From Neoceratodus forsteri (lineage: Eukaryota > Chordata > Ceratodontiformes > Ceratodontidae), in contig CM057456.1 in the NCBI GenBank assembly GCA_016271365.2, positions 659,025,501 to 659,089,500 of the forward strand: a DNA stretch of 64,000 nucleotides, in the 5' to 3' direction. A model generated the notes under the pieces. The model worked only from the letters and a program-made list of their open reading frames with translations, made no database searches and was not told the origin of the DNA. The translations under genes were made by a program, and so were the position numbers. Each line of letters starts with the position of its first letter. The stretch's first letter is position 1. Positions 23,478-34,392 of this stretch are shown piece after piece.

Positions 23478-24055
23478 TTCATTCATCAGAGTGGCATAAT
23501 TCCACACCTGTTTACTTGTCAGAGACCTAACCACTGAAAATTACCTCCATGGCAGTAAGGCTAGGCACCCTATAAATGTGAAGCCACTACCACAATGCAA
23601 AACGCTATCAAAAACAGAAAGTGTGCCCGCAATATCTCTGCAGCAAATTAATTTTCAACACCTAAATACCATAATTCACATGTACAGGACATTCCTTAAC
23701 ACCCTCCAAATTTCAGTTTAAAAGACCAACCGTTTCCAGGATATAACATTTGAAAGTTTGAGATTTTCATTCATCGAGTGGCAGAATTCCACACCTGTTT
23801 ACATTTTATACACCTAACATCTGAAAAGTACATCCATTGCAGTAAGGCTAGCTACCCTATAAATTTCAAGCCACTACCATAATGGAAAACGTTGTCTGCA
23901 AAATGTAAACTGCACCATGCGATATCTCCGCAAAAATTTGTCTGACACCTAAACACCGTAATTCACATCTACAGGACATCCCATCAACACCGTCTAAATT
24001 TCAAGTTAAAAGACCAAACCATTTCCGAGATATTTAATTTTAAAAATGTTAAAAT
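23478..24055. repeat. Tandem duplication, period about 288 bp
   Basis: Two units start at 23478 and 23766 (TTCATTCATC-GAGTGGCA, ATTCCACACCTGTTTAC). They share GCAGTAAGGCTAG, CCCTATAAAT, AAGCCACTACCA, TTCACATSTACAGGACAT and TTAAAAGACCAA-CC-TTTCC. Satellite-like, non-coding. Confidence 0.85.
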
Positions 24056-24076
24056 TGGGCTATATGGTCCCTCCAG

Positions 24077-24650
24077 ATCTGGCCACCTAGTCGCACCGTC
24101 TCGATCAAAGATCACGGTCAAAGAATCTCATGATCAAAGAATTTGCAGGCTCACGATCAAAGAATAAAAAATGTCAAAAGTCAAGTTTTACACAAAAATA
24201 CATGAAACCACAGCCATGACTCAATAGAATGAAGCCCCTGAGCAAAACCCATCCTCATTTGGCTTAATAAGATACTCCTGGGCTGAGAAATTAGATTTTT
24301 TTAATCTGGCCATCTGGTTGCGCCTCGCGATTAAAGATCGTGGTCAAAGAATGTCATGATCAAAGAATTTGTAGGCTCATGATCAAAGATCGTTAGCGAT
24401 CCAAGAATTTAAAACTTGAAAACTCTATTTTTTGACCAAATTACAAGAAACCACAGCCATGGCTCGATAGAGTGAAGCCCTCTAAGCAAAACCCATCCAA
24501 GTTTTACTTCAGGAGTCACCTCTGAGCCGAGATATTTGAATTTTTCCGACCGCAAACTGAAAACAAGATGATGTTCGTCGCGATTAAAGATTCTTTGGTT
24601 GCAAGCCAGCAAATTCTTTGATCGTGAGGAGGGACCAGATGGCCAAAACC
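24077..24650. repeat. GATCAAAGAAT-rich tandem units, period about 227 bp
   Basis: Two direct units begin at about 24077 and 24304 (ATCTGGCCA), each with three or four copies of GATCAAAGAAT or close variants and a shared AAACCACAGCCATG block. A third, inverted partial copy ends at 24650 (ATTCTTTGATCGTGAGGAGG, GACCAGATGGCC). Confidence 0.85.
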
Positions 24651-24707
24651 CCATTCTTCTTTCGCAAAAGAACCATATAAATTTTACAATAGACTTATAA
24701 TGGGAAC

Positions 24708-25470
24708 TTAAAACTTTAATAACTTTTGAATGGATTAATGTTTTTTCACCAAATGAAATGCTGCATGTTCCTTAACCCAAGCTAGTTCAGATGAGCCAAG
24801 TCGCAGAGCGGCATGCCACACAACGGCCATGCAGCACCACAGACAAAATCAAAAAAACTTCCCACATAACTGGAGAAAAGTTCATTTTTCAGCGCTGTGG
24901 TGTGCAAAAAACACAAGTCTGACCAAAATGAAATTTGGCAAATCAAGAGATCTGCCATGCCCCACTGCACATACCAAATTACATACAAATCCATTGAACG
25001 GGTTCAAAGTTATCAACGCGCAAAATTTTGAGTTTAACGTAGAAGTGGCTTCATAACCCTAAATATAGGGGTACGACCGCGCCCCTATAATATATATAAC
25101 ACCCCTTTAGTTAGGGTTGCATAGGCAGTTTAATGTTAACCCCCCAAATTTGCAGGTTAATAACTTTGCAACTGTTCAATGGATTTGCAAGAAATTCGGA
25201 ATGCGCAGTCTTGGACAATAGATTTCTTGATTTGCCAAGTTGCATTTCGATTGGATTTGTGGGTTTTGTGCAGCAAAGCACCAAAAAAGGCATTTTTTGC
25301 TTTTTTTGGCAAATGTCAGGGTCAGTTTTGGACATTGCGCTGTGCCCACGCCGTTTGGAATTTTGGCCTGACATTTTCAGGGTAGAAAGAGGTTACACTA
25401 AGGGACAATCCAGCACTGGTGTGGTGAAAAAATATATATCCATTCAAAAGTTGTTAAATTTTGAAATTTG
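24708..25470. mobile_element. Foldback element 2 (about 760-bp imperfect palindrome)
   Basis: AACTTTTGAATGGAT at 24721 mirrors ATCCATTCAAAAGTT at 25439-25453. Further mirrored blocks are TTTGGCAAATCAAGA, AAATCCATTGAAC, CAAAGTTATYAAC and AACCCTAA-AGGGGT (25055 against 25118), all symmetric about 25087. The arms have diverged by many substitutions. Non-coding. Confidence 0.85.
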
Positions 25471-25788
25471 GGTTCTGAACATGCTTAGTTCAGTCTCTAG
25501 GATAGATGCAGTTTGATCCAAGGTTCCTGGTGTTGAGCGGCTGGCGAAGAGGTCGGAAATCTAGAAGATCCCTTTTGTGAGAAAATCCATCTTCATCAGC
25601 CGCCATTTTGTTTTCTTGCTTAGTGAGGGAGAAAACAAAATGTCTAGTTGCCCCGCCCTCTGATACCTTCCCTGTTTAGTTTTATGTTGCTGAAAAAGGA
25701 AATAGTCCCCAATGTCTTTTTGTCCTTGCAGAATCCTGCATCCAAATTTTTGATGCAGAAGTCTGCATGGAACTGCCCTCTATTGTCC
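25471..25788. other. No recognised feature
   Basis: Unique-looking sequence between two repeat blocks. No ORF or motif supported. Confidence 0.5.
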
Positions 25789-26240
25789 GCCAACATCGGT
25801 GTGCCTGGTCCCCATGTCGGTATGTATCCCCATCCTCCACTAGTGTAGCAGATTGGGAGTCCACCCAGTGTGCAAATAAATATTTATATTTAATTATATT
25901 TCCGACACTAGGATCGCACTCCGGTGTCGGATGCTCCCCAAGCCCATCTGCATCCTTTGCCAACATCGGGGTGCCCAGTTCCCATGTCAGCATGTATGCC
26001 CCCTCCCCCCCACAATGTGGCACACTGGTAGCCCACCCCAGTGTGCCAAAATAAATGTTTGATATTTAATTATGTTTCCGACACCAGAATGTCTGCTCCC
26101 AGTGTCGGATGCCCCCTTCCCCCAAGCCCGTTTACATGCTTTGCTGACATATGGGGGCCCAATCCCCATGTTGGCATGTATCCCCTCCCACTTATATGGC
26201 AGACTGGAAGGCCACCCCAGTGTGCCCAAATGTACTTTTT
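25789..26240. repeat. Tandem repeat, three units of 170-184 bp
   Basis: Units start at about 25789, 25959 and 26143 with GCCAACATCGG (GCTGACATATGG in the third). Each has CCCATGTYRGYATGTAT, CCACCCAGTGTGC and AAATAAAT; the first two also have TTAATTATRTTTCCGACAC. Confidence 0.85.
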
Positions 26241-26561
26241 TTTATAATAACCTGTGAAATAAAGAAAACTGTGCCCTGATGTTGTTTTTTTTTTTTTAAC
26301 CTGAAAAAAAGAAAATGGTCCCTCGTCATCCGTGCCGACACCCTCCTCCATCCTGACCCTTCCTCTGTGTACCCACCTCCCCGCACCCCTCCTTACCCTA
26401 TATTTACCTCTGGAGGTCGGGCACTGTCATATTCTGAGGACATCTGCACTCTTCAAAGCCCAATTGCAAACTGTAGGAATGAAGATAAGCTGTATAATGG
26501 ATGTCTAAGGGGTTTTCAACTTATGTTGTTATCGCAGCCATTTTATTAATTCTGTCCTTCA

Positions 26562-27340
26562 AATTTTCAACATAGGGTTCTTGGGACTTCCTTGTGAACA
26601 CTGGCACTGTCATTTTGTTACACAGTCCTGAAAGGTGATTTTGCAGTCACTGCACAGAATCACCTTTCAGGACCAATTAATGAAATGTCAGTGCCACTGT
26701 TCATGAGGTGGGGGTCCCAAAAAGCCCATGTTGCAAATTTGGTGAAATTAATTCCAAAAAATGACTGCGTTACAAGCGTGCTTTGTGTAGTTTATACGCA
26801 CACTCGTAACTTCACCAGTTTTTAATATTTTTACTCCAGATTTTCAGCATTGCCATCTTTCGCACCTCCTTATGAAAAGTACAGCTGTCATTTTTTACAT
26901 CCTACCTGAAACATGTTTTTGCACCTGTGGCACAGAATGGCGCGGTCACTGTGTGAAATCAACTTACAGGACAGATTAACAAAATCACAGTGCCACTGTT
27001 CATGAGGGGAGGTCCCAAAAAGTCCATGTTAAAAAATTTGGTGAAACAGTTCCAAAAAATTGACTGCGGTACGAGCGTGCGTTGCACAGTTTCTATGCAT
27101 GCTCATAACCTTGCCAGTTTTTCATATTTCTACTCCAGATTTTCAGCATTACCATTTTTCCACACCACCTCATGAACAGTACAGCTGTAATTTTTTAAAA
27201 TCCTGCCAAAAATGTTTCCTGCACCTGTGGCACAAAACAGAGTTACAGTTGCGCTGAATTACATTTCAACAGGGATTTGAACGTTTTCTGCACCTGGTAC
27301 ATGTGGTGAGATTTTGAGAAGGTTATGTTGAACATTTGGG
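26562..27340. repeat. Tandem units (about 280-300 bp) each containing a hairpin
   Basis: ATTTTCARCAT recurs at 26562, 26840 and 27139. In the first unit, 26583-26720 folds back on itself: GGCACTGTCATTTTGTTA pairs with TAATGAAATGTCAGTGCC, and CCTGAAAGGTGATT pairs with AATCACCTTTCAGG at the core. Later units keep degraded halves (GAGG-GGTCCCAAAAAG, CAGTGCCACTGTTCATGAGG). Confidence 0.8.
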
Positions 27341-27553
27341 GTGAAAATTATTTAAGATGGCGTAGTTATGACTATTTGTTGCAATTTTGTTATGCCTGCT
27401 CGCAATTTAATGTGTAGAAGCCCAGGAGCCAGAGACCCCTGTGTTTCCACAGCTAGAAACATAAGTGCATCTGTGGAGGGATGGGAGTGCAGGGTCCAAA
27501 GGACCCTGCACTCCCACAGTAAAATAAAGATTATACTATCTCACAAAGTGAGG

Positions 27554-27960
27554 AAATAAATTGCAAAAAACTTCATTAATGGATCAGTTAGGATTGAAGC
27601 GTCAAAAGTGGGGAAATGAGACATTGGGTTGAGCCCCTAACATCCTGCCATCCAACCCCACCAGCCTACCCCACACCCACCCTCCACAGACCAACAGTTG
27701 TTGGGGTGTGCCTTGGATTATCAGCCTAACTCTCACCCCATTCCATGTGTAAGAAATTTGACATGGTACAGTACAGGAGAATAGGGTGAGAGTTAGGCCC
27801 GGCGACTCCAAGGCACACCCCTTTCCTGTTGGTTGGTGGAGGTGGGTGTGCAGGTGGGAGTTGAATGGCTGCGTGTTAGAGGCTCATCCTAACATCTTAT
27901 TTCCCCATTTTTGTCGTGGTCAACCTAACGGGTGCATTAACAATGTTTTTGCAATTTATT
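27554..27960. mobile_element. Foldback element 3 (about 405-bp palindrome), relative of foldback 1
   Basis: AAATAAATTGCAAAAAACTT at the left and the complement of GTTTTTGCAATTTATT at the right are the ends. Internal mirrored blocks: GGGGAAAT-AGA, GAGCCYCTAACA, GGGGTGTGCCTTGGA, GGCCTAACTCTCACCC and CCATGT (centre 27757). It shares the TGCAAAAAAC end and the GGGTGTG...CTCACCC layout with the element at 22966. Confidence 0.85.
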
Positions 27961-28893
27961 ATGTATTTTTTTAAGTCATCACACAGCTCAGTTACAGGAG
28001 CTAAATTTTATTTATGCAAAAATGCCTGGGGAGGAGGTGGAAATTAACTGGGGCAGGCATAGGGGTAATCCAGGGACTGCAGCTGGCCACCTGGGTAGGG
28101 TTAAAGTGTTTCTTTGAAGTAACTTGCTGAAGGTCAAGGTGATTCCAAAGTTGTCCATAAGTTGGACTGGACCAAACTGGTGGTAAAAGTGCACATTCAC
28201 CAAATATAATTGAAACACTGACTTATTCATAGACTCTTGCACTATGATATTATAAACCAGAACAATTACTTCAGCTGGGGACAATCAAATGCAGTCAGTA
28301 TAGACATCTTGGATATTCTTTATAGATTGAGGGAGCACTCTAAACCAATCAGAGCACTCCTTTCCCATGCATGAGAGATACTGTAAAAGTGAACTGCATA
28401 GCTATAGTAATATGCAACTAATATGTGCTTTAAGTCCTGGAAAGGAAAACCAAAATTAATTACATGGTCAGTTTTAGTAGCCGATACCTTAAATGTGATA
28501 AAAATACTGTACATACCAAAATGGCTTCCTGCTATTTTATGTAGAAGAGGAATACAGTGTTCCCTTGTTAGCAGTATTGGGGGGCACATTTGAGTTGTGG
28601 TATTTAGTATTTAGATAAACAACGGCATTAAAATAATTTTAAATGCACTTACTAATAATACCTTGATTGAGTTTCCCTTGTAGATATACTGTTCATAAAG
28701 GTAATAGCTATTTCTTAAAAATGAAGGAATGGGAAGTTAATCTAAAACCACCCTTATTATAGCTGGACTGTAAGGTGCAGCTATTTTTGTAATCATGTCA
28801 CCTATGAAAGTTCAGTTTTCATTTGACACCTGTGGATAGCATCAGGATCTGCCACAAAATGACATTTTAGTTGGACCATCCATTGGTAATTAG
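27961..28893. other. No recognised feature
   Basis: AT-rich sequence without transposon ends, tandem structure or coding signal that I can support. Confidence 0.5.
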
Positions 28894-30037
28894 TAGGGAT
28901 GTAATTTTGTCTCAGAACATTTGGAAGAAAATCACTGTATTGTCGTGGTCAAAATGGCAGAAGTCATGGAAATCATAGTAAAAGTCATGAAAAGTCATGG
29001 ATCTATTGTATGTTAAAGGAACAAGAAACTGTGTTTACATTTTACAGCTGCAGTGGGTAGAGCCTGCAGCCATCCTGCAATAGCTCTAAAATCAAGCCAC
29101 TGGACTGACACTAACAGTAGTTCCATTTTGGAGTTGCAGTACAATCATTCTGCAACTCAAAACAGTCCATCCTCCCGCCTCGTGTTTTCCAGTTGCCTGC
29201 CATGCTCAAGATAGCCACCGATGCAGTAGTTTGGCATGCATGACTGCATCACGCCTAGCTTGTTTAATATTAATTGTTTAATTTGGGGTATGTGGAACAA
29301 CCCCCGATGCACTGTTTTGTTTGTTTTGAAATTGTCCTTTTTCCTTATTTAGTGACCCACATTAATGCAATCTGATCTTAAGGCTACAAGGAAGCCAAAC
29401 AAAATGACATTGGCTAGGCGGATGTCACTGTATTCCGTTTCACTGTAGTCTTCTGCTCTACAAATGGCACTGGGTTCTGAGACTGAGAAGTAAAAAAAAT
29501 GAATATTAAACAGGAAAAGGGCTGCATTAATGTGGGGCCCTAGGAAAAAGGGACTGTCTTATTTTAAAACAAACACAAAACAATATGCTGGGATAATTTT
29601 TCCCACATGTCCAAATTTAGAATTATGTAAAAAATTCTAAACATTATGTTCTCTGTAAACAAATTAACTCCATTTTGACATATTTTAATAGAAGCACAGT
29701 GTTTAAAAAAATGATTGCCAGGCTGATCCAGTCATGGGAGGCAGCACATTGTGCTGCTATCTTGGAGACTGAGGCTCGTGAGCACCACCAGAATCCCACA
29801 CTGGGTCCGACTGGTGACCAAGTGCATTGTGATGGTGAGGTGCACAAATATGAGTCTATAATTAGCAGTCTCTAAAACTATGTTTTTGTTTTAAGGAAAT
29901 GCTAAAATTCATGGTGTTGTCATAGACACTGCTAGAAATCATGAGGAAAATGCCAATAATCGTGGTGTTTCATAAAAAATTAGTAAAGTCATGGAATCCA
30001 TTACTTCCATGACATCTGTGGCAAAGATACAGCCGTA
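28894..30037. mobile_element. Probable hAT-like non-autonomous DNA transposon relic
   Basis: The left end TAGGGATGTAATTTTGTCTC resembles the complement of the right end (TACGGCTGTATCTTTGCCAC). Subterminal AGTCATGG/CCATGACAT repeats cluster at both ends (28960-29005; 29905-30020). This layout recalls hAT-type non-autonomous elements of amniotes. The 8-bp flanks (GTAATTAG, ATGATGAG) match only partly, and no transposase is seen. Confidence 0.45.
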
Positions 30038-30437
30038 ATGATGAGATTGTTGTGCTTTTTCTTATTCCCAGTCCTTAAAAAAACACATTTTCTAACCTAC
30101 TGCATCTTTCCACACTGTGCGATGGCTTCATGACAATGGGTAAATCTAGCAACAGAGATGACTTACCTTCTTTAAGGACACTACCCTCCACTAAGTCACA
30201 CTATTGGAACTGTAAGCCATTGACATCAGGACCACCCGGAAACTTTTGCTAGCTGGAGACATCCATGTTGACATGCATCATTACCGCCTATGTAATGTTG
30301 ACAGGCCCATCATGCTTCAGTTTTTTTCTCCTTATATCAACCACTCATCAGATCACTGCAGGAGTAACACCATTGAATTTCACCAAAGATTTCTATTGTT
30401 TCATTCATTCTTTTTTAAATGATCAGAAACTATTGTT
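30038..30437. other. No recognised feature
   Basis: Unique-looking sequence up to the left end of DIRS copy A2. Confidence 0.45.
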
Positions 30438-30988
30438 TCAAACAACATGAAGTCTTGCTGTATTCTGACTATTGCAGTTAGCCCCAGCACTCAAACTGCC
30501 CTGGAGAGTAGAGTGTTAATTTCTGTGCAGAGCATAGAATATTGAGCTCGAGCTTGGTTCAGACCTCTGTCTGCTGCACTTTGAAGCGCAACCATCAGAT
30601 TCTTTCTCCACCTAACTGAACAGTCACTCTGGAAATTTCTCCTTTGCTCACAGTTCGAAAGTCGGTTGAAGTCCTCGGTTTTACCGATTATTTTCTCAAG
30701 TTTCGGTTCAGATCTCTGTCTGGTACAGTAAATACTAGGTAGAGAACTAGATATAGTAAACTTGTGGAAATTGTAAAATTGATTTTTCGACTAGTTCGCT
30801 GAACTGGATGTTTAGTGAATTATATATTCTGTCTTTGTTTCTAAACTTAGAGTGTGGTTACCAGTCCTTATCAGTTTAAAAAAAATGCATTTTCTTGTGT
30901 TTTTTTCCAATACCCGTGACACGGTTAGAAACCGATAAGGGCGTCTTGCTTGGTTGTTTGCCATAAAAAGGGTAAGTTTGTGGTTAGG

Positions 30989-32527
30989 ATGGCTACATCT
31001 GAGAAACCCAAAAGAAAAACCGGGCCCACTGGGTTTCAACACTGCAGTGTGTGGGGGCAGGTCTTTGCTAAGGCTGATCCCCAGACCACCTGTGTTTATT
31101 GTCTGGGGTTTGACCACCTTGATTCAGACTGCCAAATCTGTAAAAAAAATTTCCCTAAGTCGACCCTGGAAAAAAGATTAGGTAGGCTTAGGGATAAGGA
31201 GGCCAAGAAGTCCGCTGACCTGGATGGCCAGCCAGGTTCGGTTCCGACCGAACCTGAGGGAGTGCCATTTGACCAGGGTGATACTTCTTCGGACAAGAGG
31301 AGAGCCAATCCTGAGGATCGGTTCCTACAAAAGAAAGAAAAATTGTTGGTTTGGATCCAGAGTCCCATTTCCGACCGCTGAAGAGATTGCTCGGTTCTGT
31401 CTGATCTGGCGCCTTCTGGCAGGCGCTTGGTTCATTCGGTTCCTCCGGTTTAAGATTATGCCCCTGAAGATTTCTGTGAACTGGATTTGGAGGGGGATGA
31501 AGATTATGATGATGATGACAATGGTGTGGAAGGTCTGGATGAGCCCATTGAACCAGACATCTCCCCAGACAGGCCTTCTGGTGTTTCCCCTCCTAGGCAT
31601 TCTGAGTCCTCTTCCCACTTCATGTTTTACAGGAAAGTGGCAGAAACCCTCCAGCTCCCTGTGGAAGAAGCTGTAGAGGAACAAGAGGAACATGATTATG
31701 TGGAGGCGATGGACATCCCAGAGTCGAAGAGACTGTATTCTCCTTCATAAGTATTTTGGGAAAAGACACAAAGATTTTAAAACTCAAATTCTGTACCTCC
31801 TGTCGACAGAAGGATGGACAAAAGGTACACCATATCAGGTTCAGGCACAGAGTACTTGTATCAACAATGCAGCCATGTTGGGTTGTGCAGACTGCAGCCT
31901 GCGATAAGGCTTATATACCCTTGGCTCACCCCCAGATAAAGACTCTAGGAAGCTGGATGCAATGGCAAAGAAACAGTACATGGCATTCGCCTTTGGGACT
32001 CAGGCAGGCTAATTATAGCCTATGCAGCCGGGTACCAGAAGTCCAGGTGGGCCACTGTACTGGCATTGGCTAGCAGGCCTCCCACAGCTAGCCTCGGAGC
32101 TGGAGGGGGTGGCTGCTGATGGGATTGAGACATCTAAGGTACAGTTCCATGCTGCTGTGGACTCAGTGATGTGTCATCTAGAGTCATGGCTACATCTGTG
32201 GCTCTTCAGAGAATGGCTTGGCTCAGATGTACTAGCCTCTCACAGGACATGCAGGCTAAGGCCATGGATTTTCCTGTGGTGGGTAATTCTCTGGGGAGCA
32301 GACAGAATTACATGAAAAAGATGGATGAGTATAGGACCACCTATAGGAGTGCACAGGCCAAGGAAAGGCAGTCAACTCCTCAAAGGCAGCAAGCTAGGGG
32401 CAGGGGCAGGCCTTTTCATAGGCCTTTCTACCAAGCACAGACCTCTTCTCCCTTTCCTCAGAGGGGCTTCTTCAGAGGGAGAGGCAGAAGGGGGATGAGC
32501 AAGCTGAGCTGCATCCACCCCTCAAAC
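30989..32527 (+). pseudogene. DIRS-A gag relic (A2)
   Basis: Starts at ATG 30989 (MATSEKPKRKTGPTGFQH). The first part is open at 30950-31381. The Cys/His motif is CSVWGQVFAKADPQTTCVYC then LGFDHLDSDCQIC, so the second Cys of the first pair is Trp. An acidic stretch with repeated Asp follows (about 31485-31535), then the SHFMFYRKVAETLQLPVEEA block (about 31613-31670), a SRVMATSVALQRMAWLRCTS block (about 32180-32240) and a basic Gln/Arg-rich tail (to 32527). The frame changes at about 31375, 31745 and 32150. A GGGTAAGT donor-like sequence sits 20 bases before the ATG. Confidence 0.85.
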
Positions 32528-32559
32528 TAAGGCTCCTGCCAAGCAGACACCCTGATGTG

Positions 32560-33358
32560 TCAGCCCGTGTCGACTTCCCCATTCCTGTAGGAGGCAGGCT
32601 GGCTTACTTCATCCGAAACTGGATGTCTGTTACATCAGACAAGTGGGTCCTGGAGTGGTAAGCCAGGGGCTGGTACTCAGCTCAAAGAATTTCAAAGCTG
32701 AGGCCAGATCTTTTCCACCTACAAGCATCTCCGAAACCATTGCCCTAGAGCCAGAGGTTCCATCTCTACTGGCTCTAAAGGCTGTAGAGAGAGTTCCTAC
32801 ATTGCACAGGGGCAAAGGCCTATACTCCAGGTACTTCCTTACCCCAAAAATGACAAGGGAATGGCGACCCATCCTAAACTTAAGATACCTAAACAAACAT
32901 CTTTTAAAACCAAAATTCAAAATGGTGACTCTGGGAATAATCCTTCTCTCTCTAAGGCCAGGGGACTGGCTAGCCTCCCTGGACTTAAAAGATGCCTACT
33001 TTCACATTCCCATCAGGTGCTCCCACAGAAAGTACCTCAGGTTTGAATTGCCTTCAGGCCATTATGAGTTCAAAGCTATGCCCTTCGGCCTGACATCAGC
33101 TCCAAGGGTATTCACAAAATGCCTAGCAGTAGCAGTGGCCTTTTTAAGAAGGAAAAATATTTCCATCTTGCCATACCTGGATGACAGGCTCATTGTGGGT
33201 CATTCCCCAGACCAAGTCAAGTCAGACCTGCAAGTGCTCACTTCCCTAGGACTCCTTCTTAATCTTCTCAAGTCAGTTCTCGAGCCTGTACAGCTTCACA
33301 CCTTCATAGGGGCAGAGTTGGAGCTTTTCTTCCCCTGGAAAGGGCAAGGGCTACTATA
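32560..33358 (+). pseudogene. DIRS-A reverse transcriptase (A2), mostly open
   Basis: An open frame at 32643-33359 holds the RT: WRPILNLRYLNKHLLKPKF (about 32863-32920), motif A SLDLKDAYFHIPI (about 32974-33015), motif B AMPFGLTSAPRVFTK (about 33076-33120) and catalytic YLDDRLIVG (about 33172-33198). In that box the usual Trp after YLDD is Arg. The frame is lost just after FIGAELE in the thumb, where about 30 bases present in A5 are missing. Confidence 0.85.
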
Positions 33359-33399
33359 GAGCTTGCTTCTTCATTCCACCTTCTGGTCTCTTGGCCAGC

Positions 33400-34392
33400 A
33401 AGGCACTTCCTTCAGCTTCTGGGCCACATGGCAGCTTCTACAGCAGTGGTCCAAGGGGCCAGATTTCAGATGAGGGACATTCAGTTTCACCTGAGAGCCT
33501 TTTGGTCTCAGAAGAAAGATTCTCTAACCAAACTAGTTCCAGTGACTCAGACTCTGTTCCAGGCTTTCCAATGGTGGCAGGATCAGAGCAACCTCAGGCA
33601 AGCAGTCCCATTTGTCATTCAGTCTCACTCTGTGGTCCTAACCATGGATGCTTCTCTGTTGGGTTGGGGAGCCCATCTGGGGCTGTCACAGCCCAGGGAC
33701 TATGGTACCTTCAGGAATCCCTTCTTCATATCAATCTCTTGGAACTCAGGGCAGTCTTTCTGGCCCTGCAAGCTTTCTCTCAGTCAGTGCAGAACACGGT
33801 GGTTCAGGTAAGGACAGACAACACCACCACCATGTGGTACATCAACAAGCAGGGAGGCACTTGGTCCACGGCCTTGTGCATGGAAGCCATGAAATTGTAG
33901 TCCCTACCTTATTCTGTGCAGACCTCTCTGATAGCAGTCCACCTTCCAGGGAAGGACAATTTGCTAGCAGATGCATTGAGCAGGATCTCCCAGGGCCATC
34001 ACGAATGATCCCTGGACCCTCTGGTGTTGAAAGTGATATTTTCGAGGTGGGGCACTCCAGAAATAGATCTCTTTGAAGCCCCAGACAATCACCAACTTCC
34101 TCTGTTTTGTTGCAGAACCCCAGTCTTGGGCTCAATCCCTCTGGATGCTCTGATTTTGAACTGGGAAGGGACATTTCTAATATGCCTTTCCTCCCTTTCC
34201 TCTACTGTTCAAGGTTCTGGTCAAGATAGGTCACAATCCTGCAAAGTGATTCTGATTGCTCCAGACTGGGCCAGACAGCCTTGGTACCCCTGTTGCTGTC
34301 CTAGCAGTCCATCTTCTCCTGTCTCTTCCCAGGAATTACAACTTAACCTTCTCTCAGGGAGGATTTGGTACCAATCTTGTCTCTCAATCTGA
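33400..34392 (+). pseudogene. DIRS-A RNase H / methyltransferase-like relic (A2)
   Basis: RNase H residues are seen in MDASLLGWGAHLG (about 33640-33685), INLLELRAVFLAL (about 33735-33770) and RTDNTTTMWYINKQGG (about 33810-33857). A stop follows at about 33898. The methyltransferase-like tail (FSRWGTPEIDLFEAPDNHQL, about 34040-34100; APDWARQPWYP, about 34258-34290) is in other frames. Confidence 0.8.

Noticed and set aside
22966..27960. CRISPR array
   Set aside because: Units are 170-300 bp, diverged and partly inverted, with no short repeat-spacer structure, in a vertebrate genome.
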